A DNA stretch of 64,000 nucleotides from contig OV277867.1 in assembly GCA_922989275.2 (NCBI GenBank), positions 41,034,070 through 41,098,069 of the forward strand. Reading direction: 5' to 3'. Shown here piece by piece: positions 22,980 through 37,000 of the stretch; position 1 is the first letter of the stretch, and each line of letters begins with the position of its first letter. The translations under genes and the position numbers were made by a program. The notes under the pieces were generated by a model. It was given only the letters and a program-made list of their open reading frames with translations, was not told the origin of the DNA and did no database searches. This DNA is from Gari tellinella (taxonomy: Eukaryota > Mollusca > Bivalvia > Cardiida > Psammobiidae).

Positions 22980-24890
22980 TTTCGCCGCGACTTCATTTTC
23001 AAGATTGACAATGGGTTGTAGATGTTGGTGTTTTTATAACGGTAAAAATTCTGTTTTAATTATAATGTGTGCTTTCTTTTTCTTATTCCCCACTCCTAAA
23101 GATTAAATAAAATTTGAATGATTATCACAAGTTTCTTCCGACCAGCGAGCTACAAAATGTCATTATTTTCCTCGAAATTGAATTGTACATGTATATATAC
23201 ATGCATCTACATATGCACTTTGCTGTGTAATGGATTCCCAATAAAGCTTAAAAGTCACGCCATGGGCGGAGCTGACCGAAATAGTAACACATGCGCAATG
23301 CTTGCTAACGTCTAAACCCAAGTCTCGAACACTTCATAATTAAATTGCCTAATCTCGTTAAATCCCGAAGACTTAATCATTAAACCGAGCGAAAATTTGA
23401 ATTTTGTGGCTTTCTGATTGGCTGAAAGAGTAGGTCAAACACTAAATTATTATATACTACATCCCCACAATTCTTATCGAACATTACAACATACTCAAGT
23501 GCGAGTTTGGAATGGGTTAAAATAATAAGCCGTTTATGACTTGCAGGTGGAGCCTGCTAGATAGACCTTCAAAACTAAACCTGGTTTAGCTCATCTTTAC
23601 TTTTTTTCACAGAAAGAGATCTATATCACAATGTCAAAGTTGCCTGCAGTACAAATTGCTCGTGGAGGCATACATTGAACGTAATTTGACTCAAATACAT
23701 GTAGTAATAGAATCAAGGCAAAACAAGTAACGTGTATCGCAAAAGTATCATTCGAACAAGAGTTAAAGTTCAAATGACAAGTTTCGTTATATTATCTGTC
23801 GAAAAAGAACGTGTAGAAAAGGGGGAATAACTCTCAAAGTACTGTTGCAATAGTTTTGAGCCATGTACACGACACTTCATCTCATCAAACTCTTTAAACT
23901 AATGAAATTTCATCAGAAAAACATCAGAAGAAGAGAAGTAATATGTTGAAAATTGAAACATGGGAAAGGGGAATAACTTTCACAGTATTGCTGCAATAGT
24001 TATCGCCTTTGTCTACGATACTTTCACTCATGAACCTCTTTCCATAAATAAAATTTCATTTCAAAATCTTTGGTATAACAGAAGAAATCTGCAGGAAAAA
24101 CATTTTGAAAGGGAAATAACTCTTACAATATTGATGCAATTGTTATGACTTTTGTGCAGGACTCTTCCACTTGTCAAGGTCTTTCCATAAATGAAATTGC
24201 ATCTTAAGGTACTTCGCATATGCGCGTAGTTTCCATACGATTGTTATGAAAATTGTCATGAAGAATGAAAATAGCCTAAGAAATAATGTGTGTAAATATA
24301 GGCAAAATTTATCGTGTGGTTTGTCTTTAAGGTCTTTTTTCTGACACAAACCTAGAATTTTGATGATTTTATTTTTCTTAAAAATGAATAAAGCTAATGA
24401 CTATAATTCTCGCCCAATAAGTAGTCCACAACATTCATTACAAGAACAGCTGAAAACATTTTGAATAAAGGTGTTCAGAAAGATGTTATCAGCTATTTAA
24501 ATTTTGCAAAATGCTAAAAAATTGAATTACAAAAAACTGACTCATTCAATGTATATTTGTTTTCATTTTATTCAAATATATGGTTGATGAACTAGTCAGT
24601 CTGAAAAAATTAGAAAATATTACAGTCAGGATTTGTTGTAATAACATATTTTCTAATTAAAATGTGTGATATTTGTTGTTTAGATACAGTTACCTACCTT
24701 AGAATTAAAACTTTGTCATTAAAATGCATTATTATTTATTCATGGACTTGCATACAAGGTTTATTATATTGTTTGAACATAATTATAATGGGCATGTATA
24801 CCGATTTAATTGACTTGTAAGTCATTAAACTAAAACGTACAGGTAAGTGGACATATACTTGGACCGGAAACATCACTAGTACTAATCAAC
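22980..24890. other. Intergenic without recognised gene
   Basis: AT-rich. 23930-24200 holds two to three diverged tandem units of the type GGGAAATAACTCTTACAATA..CTCTTTCCATAAATG, also present at 40375-40545. Otherwise I see nothing. Confidence 0.5.
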
Positions 24891-24892
24891 GA

Positions 24893-25113
24893 AGACTAAA
24901 CATAACATGTCTCTTGATTACTGCGTTATGGATTGACAAGTCAATAAATCGGACACTAAAAAAATATTTGGATCGGATGGGTCTCGAACCTATGACCTTT
25001 TGATTGCTAGTCAACCACTATAGTCAACCACTATACTAACTGCGCTATGAAGGATTATACTAATTTATACCAACATTTCCTTTATATAAATTTTCTAGTA
25101 TAAACACGTACGA
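24893..25113 (-). repeat. Fragment related to the tRNA-like end of element K
   Basis: Diverged match to about 11950-12190, including a GGGTCTCGAACC reverse B box and the TAGTATAAACACGTAC end. It has no GGTGGTTCG terminus, so either K or the embedded SINE-like part was copied separately. Confidence 0.6.
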
Positions 25114-25565
25114 AAAAAGTCTGTGTCGTCCAGACGCATATCCGCTCGCCCGCAAGACCGACTTCCGGTAGCGAAAGGGCTTAAAAGCTTCAGTAGAACA
25201 TGAGTTATTGAGTGTGACACAAAAAGCGTGACGGACAGACAGACGGACGAACGTTCTAACGGGAGGATACTTATGTGGCTATTTTCTATAGTAATCTTTT
25301 GGGTGGCTAGCCACACAAGCGACAATTTATTTTTGCTCTAACTTGAAAATTAATGATCTGGAGGCTAACCCTACCCCTATGTCCCACAACTGGCCAGGTT
25401 AATGTCACAAGAAATGGCCAGGTTAATGTCACAAGAGACGGCCAGGTTAATGTTTTTCAATTATGGGGCTAGGAATTTTAGCCACGTAAGTACCCTCCCG
25501 TAAGCACGGGCGGATGGACATACGCTGGAAAAGTGATAATATAAGTGTCACATCTGCCTGCAGTA
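25114..25565. repeat. Interspersed repeat with a 24-nt minisatellite
   Basis: Related in inverted orientation to 40050-40335 (AAAAGCGTGACGGACAGACAG, CACCTG..GTGACC ends). At 25391-25454 TGGCCAGGTTAATGTCACAA is repeated nearly three times. Confidence 0.7.
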
Positions 25566-27300
25566 GGTGACCCAAAAATCATACTTACTTGCTATTTCAT
25601 TATCAGTGAAAAGTACTAATGTCGCCACCCTGTCCCATGCGTCTTTTTGTTAGTTTTTATTTTTATTTATTTAAGACAACGTTTCTTTAAAGCTGTGTAG
25701 ATCTAACTAGTATAAAAAAGGTAAAAAAAAAAAGGCGGACGGGCACAGGGCGATAACAACAGCTGACCTTGACACTGCGTGCCAGATGATCTAAAAAAAG
25801 GCCGTAAAACATTAGCGCCAGCAGGGCTTTGATTATCTTATCTTATCCAAAGGACTTGGGAACTCTACATGTATCGTACCCATCTACCCCAGTTTATAAC
25901 TTTATATATACCGGTATTGTACATGTACGGTGTACTGTATTTACTCTATACCATATCACATGCAATGTTTATCGTCCGGTCATATGATTTAACACACTAC
26001 ATATTCATGTTTTCAATGTTTCACAACTAGCCACCATTAGATTGTGTAGCAGGCATATATCATAGGAACGTGAATGCATGACATGCATAACTGACAAAAA
26101 GGATGCCAGCAACAAAATACTCTTCCGTTCAGTGCCCTGCGTGTAAAGCACAGTAAGTATTCTTTCTTTCATTATACGAGCGTATCTACACAGCATAAAC
26201 GCCGTGACCGCTGTAAACTGTATAGTCCGCCGTCGTTTGCACTTTTCAAAATTGATATTTTGTGAATTTTAACCGGAGCAGTATTTTTGTTTGTCAACAA
26301 GAATGTATCCCGACCATACGCCGAATAAGTCGGCGACTGATCTGGGGCCAAACTGTTTGCAGATGACAGTAAATGTTATAATCAAAAGTAAGTGTGTACA
26401 ATGTACAACCTGTGCATACGAGTCAATAAACACACGGGTAAAATGTAGTGTCAAATACGACCAAGCATAAGTATCGAACATGTTGTATTATATCGTCTGC
26501 TGTGAAATTGTCTTCAGCCAGATCAGACCCTTAGTTACCTGACGTCTGACCAGGATCCAATCTGTTTGATACCTAGATTACAGTTAACAGTTAGAATTGC
26601 CATAAATGTGTGGGTTGTCTATATATTATATGTAACCTATATGTAATTGCAATTCGTTTGCGTTTTATCCTGCGGTAAAATCGTCTGCTTAGAAAATGTC
26701 GTCTGCAAAATTTGTTAAATGTAGATGTAAACACTTCTGAAGTAAAGAAACCGAAAGACGACTGTCAATAGTGTGGATCCAGATCAGACGACGCGTTACG
26801 CGGCGTCTGATCTGGATCCAAACTGTTTGCAAATATCAGTTTTTAGTCGCGACCAGCAGGCAAAAGGTTAACTGGAATTCATTGTAGAAACCACTCAATA
26901 GAAGATCTACCCGTACATGTACATGTCGTCTGAAATACGTGGTCCTCATAATGCAGAAGGTTCCCAATGAAGATTTCTGTCTGTTTCTATCATAAATCAA
27001 GCAATATCGTTACAAATATTGACGCACCATCTTACGCGTCTTTTGTAGAAGACTGGTCCTCTGTAACCCATTAATGCCTGTGTACACTCCCAAATATTAG
27101 ACCGGCAAACAGTGAAGACTGATCAGACGGCACATATAATGCGGCGTCTGATCAAAGTCTACACGGTTGGCCGATAGGAATTTCAATTTAAAACAAAACA
27201 AAAACAAAAATTTCGACCAGACACCCCTCAGATACAAAATAACTAACCCAATATACATACATAAGCATGCATGGAAGAATCCATTTAATTTTACCACTCA
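25566..27300. other. Intergenic with scattered module 1 hairpins
   Basis: Hairpins at 26317-26362 (degenerate), 26515-26570 (degenerate), and 26765-26832, whose arms GGATCCAGATCAGACG / CGTCTGATCTGGATCC pair almost fully. No host gene recognised; this is upstream of the oxidase, and its unseen first exon may lie here or in 27570-27970. Confidence 0.55.
27065..27290 (+). mobile_element. Family C MITE, diverged
   Basis: ACCCATTAATGCC start, hairpin AAACAGTGAAGACTGATC / GATCAAAGTCTACACGGTTG, GATAGGAATTTCAATTTAAA and CCAGACACCCCTC as in the copy at 51517. Confidence 0.7.
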
Positions 27301-27317
27301 TTAATAAATGGAGAATA

Positions 27318-27563
27318 CAGTGGAGAATCTGTTATTCTTTACCGTTTAAACGCAAACGTACGCAAACGCAAAGCACTAAAACGTAGAAAAGACACACTTT
27401 GGGACAATTCTGATAATTCTTGTTTCTAGTGGTGGCAAACAGTTTGGAGCCTGATCAGACGCCGGGTTACCCGGCGTCTGATCTGGCTCCAAACTGTTTG
27501 CACTGCAAATAATAGTTTTAGCGTAAACGCGTTTATTGGGAAAGAATAGCAGATTCTCCACTG
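27318..27563 (+). mobile_element. Family A MITE upstream of exon 1
   Basis: TA flanked; CAGTGGAGAATCTG / CAGATTCTCCACTG; complete central hairpin. Lies 410 nt before exon 1. Confidence 0.9.
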
Positions 27564-27973
27564 TAGTTATCTGTAAATTTAAGTGGCTTGTACAATAATC
27601 GTATTCCTTCATTAAGGTTGAACCTGCTTTAACCCATTAAGGTCTGAAACTTTAAATGACCATAATACCGGTATGAGCGTATACTCTATATATGCGAACT
27701 GGCAAACAGCGCACAACATGACTAAAGGCTTTGCGTTTAGTTTCCTGTTTAACGGCAACGAACTAAACCAATTCTCCTGAGAAGTTATTGTTTTCCATTT
27801 AAAAGAAAATAAACACAAATAATACAATTTAATGGTTAAAGTAAAGAGATTTTAATGTATTTGAAAAGAATAACGTATTATTTACCGTATCCTCTAGTCA
27901 CGTACCATCATCAACAGAGTCGTCCAATGGGGTCCTCGCCGCCACATGCGTCCATTGTGGTCACTTCTTCAAG

Positions 27974-28037
27974 TTCCGGGCTGTGGCACCATTCAAAACA
28001 GACGTCACAATCACCGTGGATGGTAAACAGTACATAG
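27974..28037 (+). CDS. Exon 1 seen (N-terminal strand of first Fe-S domain)
   Basis: Encodes VTITVDGKQYI, the beta-strand that opens the ferredoxin-like domain; the codon split at the end (G|TT) joins VGNEY of exon 2. The acceptor chosen follows cttcttcaag. Acceptors at 27897 or 27917 would extend it in frame by about 20-25 residues. No in-frame ATG is present, so the start must be in an unseen upstream exon. The donor gtttgt is weak, but its frame fits the family. Confidence 0.65.
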
Positions 28038-31000
28038 GTTTGTAATGCATTTTTATTCCGTAAATACAGCCTCTAGTGCCAACATAAAGAGGTAGCAAAA
28101 TTGTATCTGTATAGAAGTTGTATAAATAAACCGGAACTATTTTACATGCAACATGTTCATTCTTCAAAACCAATAGAAGAGAAGTTTATTAACAAGCGCC
28201 CAAAACTCAATTAATGTGTTTAATTATTGTTTAGCATCCCTATAATTAAAAAAGAATGGATCGAGCGGGTTTCGAACCAGGGACGACGTGGTCGAAGGCG
28301 GGTATCACATTCTCTACAACAATATACGCGTTACGCGGCGTCTGATCATGATCCAAACTGTTTGCAAATGGGTATTGTACTCTGGGTAAGGAGGTGAAGG
28401 GGTTAAGAGGTTTCAACTGTGCTGCAATAAATTGACATATCCTTATAAATGGTTTGTGTTGAGTCTGAGATCATTATCAAGCGTTTGATTGGTCAGATTG
28501 GAGCATTATTCTAAAATCTATCCAATTAAAAGCCCGAGAACGATTACCTAACCAAAGACTCACTATACAAATATGTATTCTTGTCGTTATCATTCCCAAT
28601 GACTTACTTATATTTCAGTTGGCAATGAATACAGCCCTAGTACAGCTCTCAACACGTGGCTCCGAGAGAACCGCATTTCAGTAGGAACCAAACACATGTG
28701 TTTCCAAGGTGGTTGTGGAACTTGTCTTGTGGAAGCCAAACTGTTCGAGCCTATTACTCAGCACAAGCTTAGCTATGCCGTGAACTCCGTAAGCATGAAA
28801 GGTTTAGTAACATAAGCAATGTTTGTTGCCCGATTCATTTCAATGAAATATATGTATTGGATATCGTCTTTGGAGAGCGGGAATGTGTTCTTTACTAAAC
28901 AATTTGGATCCAGATCCAGATACGCTGTTAGAACTTTCGAGTATTACGTTTGTCTTTCTCAGTAAGTGCGTTTGTACTAAAATATTTCATTGCAAACAGT
29001 TTGGAACTAGATCAGACATGTTTGCCCCCCCAGATAAAGATAAATTGTGAGAGTTTTAAGAGATGTTCAACATGTCTTTCATTCCGTTTGCATTAATCTT
29101 AGTTTCAACGGGACAAGATAATGTTTTCACTGTATATATGTTCTAAACAGTGTTTGCTTCCCCTGTATGCGTGTGACGGTATGGAGATTCGGACAGTTGA
29201 CCACATCGGTAATCTACGTGACGGCCTTCACCCAATACAGAAGCAGATAGCCAGCTACAACGGCTCCCAATGTGGCTACTGTACTCCCGGACAAGTCATG
29301 AACATGTTTGCGTAAGTTGTTAATATTATGTGACGCCTTCATTCAATACAAAAGCAGACAGCCAGCTATATAACGGATCACAATGTGGCTACTTTACTTC
29401 CGGACAAGTCATGAACATGTTTGCGTAAGTTGTTAATATTATGTGACGCCTTCATTCAATACAAAAGCAGACAGCCAGCTATAACGGATCACAATGTGGC
29501 TACTTTACTACCGGACAAGTCATGAACATGTTTGCGTAAGTTGTGATGGTCATGTTTTCTATTTGTTACTGTCTGTTACTAAATGACAAACAGCGCAGAC
29601 CCTGGTTGATCATAGGGCTCTTTTAATCCGGTCTTGGTCTAAACGGTTTGCATATAAACATGTGAATTAATGATATGGCTTAATGCTTTGACATTATGTA
29701 AAGTTTGTGTTTACTTGAGCTGTCGTTATATCGGGTATTTGCTTTAACCCCTTCACTGCCTTACCCCAAGTACGATGGTTATTTGCAAACAGTTTTGATC
29801 CTGATCAGACGCCGCGTAACGCGGCGTCTGATCAGGATCCAAACTGTTTGACACTCATTTCAATATTTCTTGAATCAAATTACCTCAAAATTAAATTTAA
29901 CAACAAAAAACAGACGACAATTGTTTAAAATTGATGACGTCACGGCAGTGAAGGGGTTAAACCGTTCACTGCCGTGACGTCAAACTCCGTCTAACACATT
30001 CCCAGCATAACTGCTCTCCTTTTATTTCTTAAGTTTTAGAATGCACGGCTGTTAAACATAAAAGGCATTTATAAAAAGCAGTGTTATGAGTGTCAAACAT
30101 TTGGGTTCCTGATCAGAAGCCGCGTTTGAGCCGTTTTATGAATATAGAGGATAATCAATTTCCTTGGATTGATATTCAAAATATATCACGAGAATGGGTT
30201 GTTATTTGGTTAAAAACCGAGTCCGCAGGACGAGTTTTTTAACCAGATAACAACCTATTCGTGTGATATATATTTCATATCTATTCAAAAGAATTGATTA
30301 TTCTATTTATTATATATTTTGATGACGTTTTTTACAGAAAAAAACACACTCAAAATTGATTATTTACGTCACAAAACTAATTATGACGTGACGTCACAAA
30401 AAGTCATATCATCAGTACATGTAGTGATGATATCAACAGTGACGATATGAAATTTATCTAACTGTGAAATCTCTATAAATCATCGATATCTATATAATAA
30501 AATTATTTATTATACATGTACAGGTTAAAAGAGATGTATGGCGACCACTTGACACGGAAGCAAGTTGAAGACTCTTTTGATGGCGTCATGTGTCGATGTA
30601 CAGGTACAAGTGCAATGGAGTAGATATTATTGTTTGTCTATTTTATAAAAGCCATTGTTTTGCATTTTCGTTTTCAAAGCGGATAGTTGCTAAATACAGA
30701 TAAATACATAGGAGAAAGTGTCTACACGAGTGTTCTGCTTTACATGTACTATAATTCTGTGCAAAGCCACAACTCATCTGTTTGAGAGCCGTTTACATGT
30801 ATTAGTGGCCATAGTAACAGATTTTTACCATACCCTCAGATACATTGTAAACGTTTATTTAGGTTTAAAAATTACAATGGACCGTGTCTCATTGGACATG
30901 CTAATATTAAACGTTGGTGTTTGTACATACATGTACATGTATATCTAATCTGCAACAGTACAGTGGAGAATCTGTTATTCTTTCCCAATAAACGCGTTTA

Positions 31001-34000
31001 CGCTAAAACTATTATTTGCAGTGCAAACAGTTTGGAGCCAGATCAGACGCCGGGTAACCCGGCGTCTGATCAGGCTCCGAACTGTTTGCCACCAAGATAA
31101 ACAAGAATTATCAGAATTGTCCAAAAGTTGTTCTTTTCTACGTTTTAGTGTTTTGCGTTTGCGTACGTTTGCGTTTAAACGGGAAAGAATAACAGATTAT
31201 CCACTGTACATACATTTTCGTACGTGTATTTTCTAGGTTACCGTCCAATTTTGGCAGCCTTTAAAGACATGGTCATACCAAGTAACACATGCAAGGGAAT
31301 GGTGGGCGATATTGAGGTAAATGGTTCATGTAAATACAGAAACACCGAGATAAGTCATGTGTACATGTATTTGTCAATCTTTCATGAAATTGTTAAACTT
31401 GGATTAAATTGGAAATCGGACTTTTATACTATCAATACAAAAAATGATACATTATCCTATTATGCTATCTTAAAATGACAGAAGTGGTTAAAGATTTGAA
31501 GCTTAGCTACGTAACGCGGCGTCTGATCAGGATCCAAACTGTTTGACACTCGTTTTGAAATTTCTTCAGTCTTACTGTCTTATTTTTTAACTTTGAAACG
31601 ACATTGCAGACAACAAAATTGAAGCAGACAATAATGAAACTGTGAAAGGGTAAACATCTCGAGAAAAAGTTGGCAGAGAAAGGGTTAATATGCAGTTTGC
31701 GCACTACTATAATATATGGGGCTAACCTCTTGATTGCCATTGCGTCATCAACTTTAAACAATAATTGTCTTCATTTTTATTTCTAAAATTTAAAATGTTA
31801 GCCTTTTTGATTTTGATAAATGAAATGATTGTCAAAAAGTTCGGATCCTGATCATACGTCCTGATTAGGCGACGCGTACGAAGGTAGTTCAAAAAGTGTT
31901 GATACTGGATCAATAACTTCAGTATTATAAGTGCAAAATGCATGTGTGATATATCATTTTAATGATCCATAATTTACCGACACGGTGATATCATGCACGA
32001 TAAGATCGCATTACTCGATTAGCCCCAACATGAACCTAAATGACCCCTCCTCGATGACACTGGACCTTTTTGTGTATATTTCAGTTAATACTATAATTTG
32101 ATACTATAATTATTATTACGGCTTTATTATTTTGAATAAGTTTATGAAATTTTCTGTCAAATACAATAAGACAATTATGCAAACACTACACAGTTTTAAA
32201 TGTTATTACATGCATTACATACATGTAAAATATAAAAAATAGAGCTAATTCTAAACACGTACTGAATATATATATAAAAAAAAGATTTCCTGTTATGTAT
32301 AAAAGTAGTTAGGGAAACTACAAATTCTTTTTTATTATTAAACCAGGCTATAATTAAAGCCATTGAAAAATGGTTTCATGTTTTAAAATCAAAATGTAGA
32401 TATACTGATCTAGAACATTTTCATAGCGTTCGAAAAAACATGTCCAATTTCGTCATTAGCAAAATAAGAAATGTTGATTTTGAAAAAATGAGATTTTAGG
32501 CAGTTAACCCTTTCAATATAAATAATTTTTTATTAGCATTAAAATTTAGACATAAATTGATATATTTCCAAAAGAAATCTGGAAATCATACTCTTTAAGA
32601 AGTTATTACGTCCAAAAGTAATGTCTGAAAAGTGCTATGTTCAAGTGTCCTCGAGTAGGGGTCATTTAGGTTCATTTTGTGACTCATCAAGTTATGTGAT
32701 CTTATCGTGCATTATACCATCGTGTAGGCGAAGAATTGGTCTTTAACATGATATATCACACATGCATTTTGCACTCATTAAATTGAATTTATTGACCCAG
32801 TATCAAAACTATTTGAACACCCCTCGTATCTGAAAGAACTTTCTACTCGGGGTAAGGTAGTGAATAGGTTAAGTAACGATGTTATGTGTTGTACTATAGG
32901 ACTTTGATAAGATATGCAACAAAACTGGCCGGCGGTGCAAGGGTACCTGCTCTGACCAACAACCCGGGCTCAGTACCCGCCTAGTGTTTGGGGACACTCA
33001 GTGGTTCAGACCCACTACAGAAAAGGAAGTCACAGACGTACTGTCGGCAGCCGCCGGCAAGAAAATACGATTCCTTCAAGGAAACACTTCAACAGGTGAG
33101 TTATTCGGTAAACAGTACCATAATAAAACTCTTAACACATTAAAAGGTTAGTTAATTGGTTAGTAGTACCATAATAAAACTCTACTCTAAACACACCAAC
33201 GCGTTCGTTATTCGGTTAACAGTACCATAATAAAACTCTTAACACATTAACAGGTTAGTTAATTGGTTAGTAGTACCATAATAAAACTCTACTCTAAACA
33301 CACCAACGCGTTCGTTATTCGGTTAGCAGAACCATAATAAAACTCTTAACACATTAGTTGATTGGTAAGTAGTACCATAATAAAACTCTACTTTAAACAC
33401 ACCAACGCGTTCGTTATTCGGTTAGCAGCACCATAATAAAACTCGAAACACATAAACAGGTCAGTTAGTCGATCGATAGTTCGTACTAAAAACATCAAAA
33501 CACGCATTCTGAGTTATTTGATTTGCAGTACCGGTATAAAACTCGAAAACATATTAATTAGTCAAAGATTTCATTCACATTTCCTAAACCCTTTCACTGT
33601 CAATGGCGCCAACTTTGCAAATAGTTTGGATCCTGATCAGACTCAACATAACTGCTTGACACTCGTTTTAAAATTTGGTCAGCCATGCTGACTTGAATCG
33701 AACTCTGAAATGATATTGCAAACAACACTATTTAAGCAGACATTATTATGGCGGTGAACGGGCCTAACGTAAACTTTGGCAATGAAATGGTTAGATTATT
33801 CAGAGTTGTTGCTTGTTAGATGTAAAATAATGAACGGTTTATTCATTATACATAGAATGTATGTGTAAAAATGTAATAGTGGAGAAGACGTTATTATTTT
33901 CCAAATATACGCGTTCATGCAGTTGCAACAGTTTAAGGCTAGATTAAATGCCGAATAGCCCAGCATTTGATCAGGCTCCAAGCCGTTTGCAACTCGGATA

Positions 34001-37000
34001 TAAATTAACGTGAATTGTCAACATGTTTAAAAAAAATGGTAATGTTCGACACTTGTATTGAAATGCATCTGCATTTAGTTTCGTTTAACCCTTTCCCCTA
34101 TAGAAGCGACTTTTAGCGAATATGATTTATTACTCCGCTGAAGAAAATAGTTCCACTTTTATCAGTCATGGATATATATTATAGAGAATATTTTCCATAT
34201 TCTAGCACATGATAGCTTAAACAGGCTGAAAGTAAAGCAGAATGCGCCCTAAGGCGCATTCTACTTTACTTTCAACCTGCTTTAAGTAGTCACATATCTT
34301 CAATACGAGAAATAGGCTATCAGGTAATGGGTTAAACAGGGGAAGAATAACATCTCCAATGCATGAAACTGACTTCATGTTTGACGGCACTTGCTTCTCT
34401 CAATTCCATCCCTGCCTTGACAAGAGTACACTTCCGTTTGAAATACAAATGGATCCAAATCAGACGTCGAGTAAATGTCCAAACTGTATAACTCAATGTA
34501 ATCCTCCGTTTGAGAAAGAAAGACGGACGACAATATTTAAGAATACTATACATCTAGTATTCTATTATGATCATGTTGATGCCGATAGGGTTAAATGCTC
34601 GCATGTGGTCTTTATTGTAACAAAACAATTAAACATTTGAAATACGATCATCAACTGAACAAGCAAAACGTTTCTGTGAAATATTTGCGATTTATTTTAA
34701 TCTCAGTTGCAAACAGTTGGAGTGTTGATAAGACGCCTGGTTTCCCAGAGTATGATCTGGTTATTTGCAAAGAATAATGTCTTCGCTACTGTAACATTGT
34801 CATATAAATATTAATACAGTATTACACTTGTTACAGGTGTATTTCCTGACCAGAGACCTGACAACTTTGACGTAGTCGTAGACCTAGCCTCATTCAGAGA
34901 GATGTATGATATATCGGTACGTAAACTCATCTTACCCCGAGTCTTATCACCCATCTATTCCTACCACTCGGGAAAACATGTTTGACGGTATTAAAGACAT
35001 GTAGCAGCTTAAAGCAAGATGGAAGTAAAACAGGACCTTTCGTCTTTTCGTTCATGTCGTTTTAAGCAATAATCTGCCTTAAAACACTGAAGGGTACAGT
35101 GGAGAATCTGTTATTCTTTCCCGTTTAAACGCAAACGTATGCAAACGCAAAGCACTAAAACGTAGAAAAGAACAACTTTTAGACAATTCTGATAATTCAT
35201 GTTTATCTTGGTGGTAAACAGTTTGGAGCCTGATCAGACGCCGGGTTACCCGGCGTCTGATCTGGCTCCAAACTGTTTGCACTGCAAATAATAGTTTTAG
35301 CGTAAACGCGTTTATTGGGAAAGAATAACACATTCTCCACTGTAACCTCGTTCAGTTGTTGTAAAAGAGGGTACGTACTGTACAAATATTTTTACTTTCG
35401 GTTATTCCAGTTCATGGAAAGACCTGGGATTCATTGTGTATGAATATTGTTTTCAAGAAGAGGTGGAGCTTACATTTTGTACGAGTCTAAAATATTCTGA
35501 AGAAGTTGTCTGATCAAGTTCCGCATTCTTTTCTGATAGGATCTGTCTGACATAATTCTGCACTCTTTCCTGATAAAATTTCCATTTTTAAAAGCCAATA
35601 CAATAGTCAGGTGATAAATGTCATGGTGGTCGGAATTTTATACACGAATGTTCAGCAAGAATAAGAATGACGGCCCATGATTTAGCAAAACAAGTGAATG
35701 AACATTGAATGTAAGGTCTAAACCGCCCGATTTTTCATTGCTTGATATTCAATTGCTATCCGTTTAGGCCTATTAGGGGACTCTTCTTGTGGGTTCACTT
35801 TAGTTCAAAAGGTAGTAAACCAAAAGGCAGTAGAGGCAGTCAATAGAGATTTCTGTGATTTATATTCGTCATTAAGCAGCCATCAGTATTTAGGTAGCTC
35901 AATATTCTACTCAATGGTCGCAAAAATACAGTGTTTATTAAATAGTATATGATTGTAACAATGCTATCAAGTTCTTCATGTATGAAATGTATTTACAGTT
36001 TGATACCGATATCATCTTTGGCGCTGGACTTTCCCTGTCGAATCTGATCAACATTTTTGAGAGGACATCCAAGGCCCCAGAAACTGCCTATCTCGGAGAG
36101 TGTGCCAAGTTACTGTCAAGGGTGGCCAACCTGCCAGTCAGAAATGTAAGCCGTTGGATGTACAGTGGAGAAAACGTTATTCTTTCCCCGTTTAAACGCA
36201 AACGAAACGTAAACGCAAAGCACTAAAACGTAGAAAAGTACAACTATTAGACAATTCTGATAACTCATGTTTATTTTGGTAGCAAACAGTTTGAAGCCTG
36301 ATCAGACGCCGGGTAACCCGGCGTCTGATCTGGCTCAAATCTGTTTGCATCGGAAATAATTGTTTTAGCGTAAACGCGTTTATCTGGAAAGAATAACGTT
36401 TTCTCCCCTGTAATTTCACTGGACTGAAGTCATCTGCTTTACAATATTGTCATCTGAATATGTTTTTAAGTTTAAATTTTAGTTAAATTGGCTAAATTGT
36501 ATAGTGTATATGTAAGTGCCAAACTGTCTGAAGTCTGGTCAGACGCCACGTTACGCGGCGTCTGATCAGGATCCAAACTGTTGGACACTTTTTCAATATG
36601 AAACTCTTTAAATATCAATCTTGATAAATAAAAAAAATATATAAAAACATACAGAAACTACAGGGCAATAGTAGATCCGAAAGATCGTTTTGAAATTTCT
36701 GTTTTTTTCACTAGACATCTTTAGCGTAATCGCTAATGGTTTTAAGATTGTAATTTAAATGTTTTTGGATAAAAAAAACGTGTTCAGTTTTCAGACAGTT
36801 ATGAATTTCCGAAGAAAGGATTTCAGAGGTTATTGTGTATATGATTTTTAAACAAAGAATCAAATGTATCATATCATATAAATTAATTTCCTTAACTTAT
36901 TTGCTGGATTCAAACCATAGTATGTCATGTCGAAGCTCATTTTGGAAGGATGCTTCTTTGGTGCAACTTTGATGGTCTTGTCACTAAACAATATATCGAT

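Noticed and set aside
27855..28037. 60-codon ORF starting with ATG across exon 1
   Set aside because: Different frame from the oxidase; the frame giving VTITVDGKQYI joins exon 2 correctly.
28019..28037. Alternative exon 1 donor after GATG
   Set aside because: It would remove GKQYI, a strand conserved in the family, though the frame would also stay open.
29330..29535. Extra in-frame exons encoding an Fe-S segment
   Set aside because: No acceptors, a lost base breaks the frame, and a cluster cysteine is changed to Phe.
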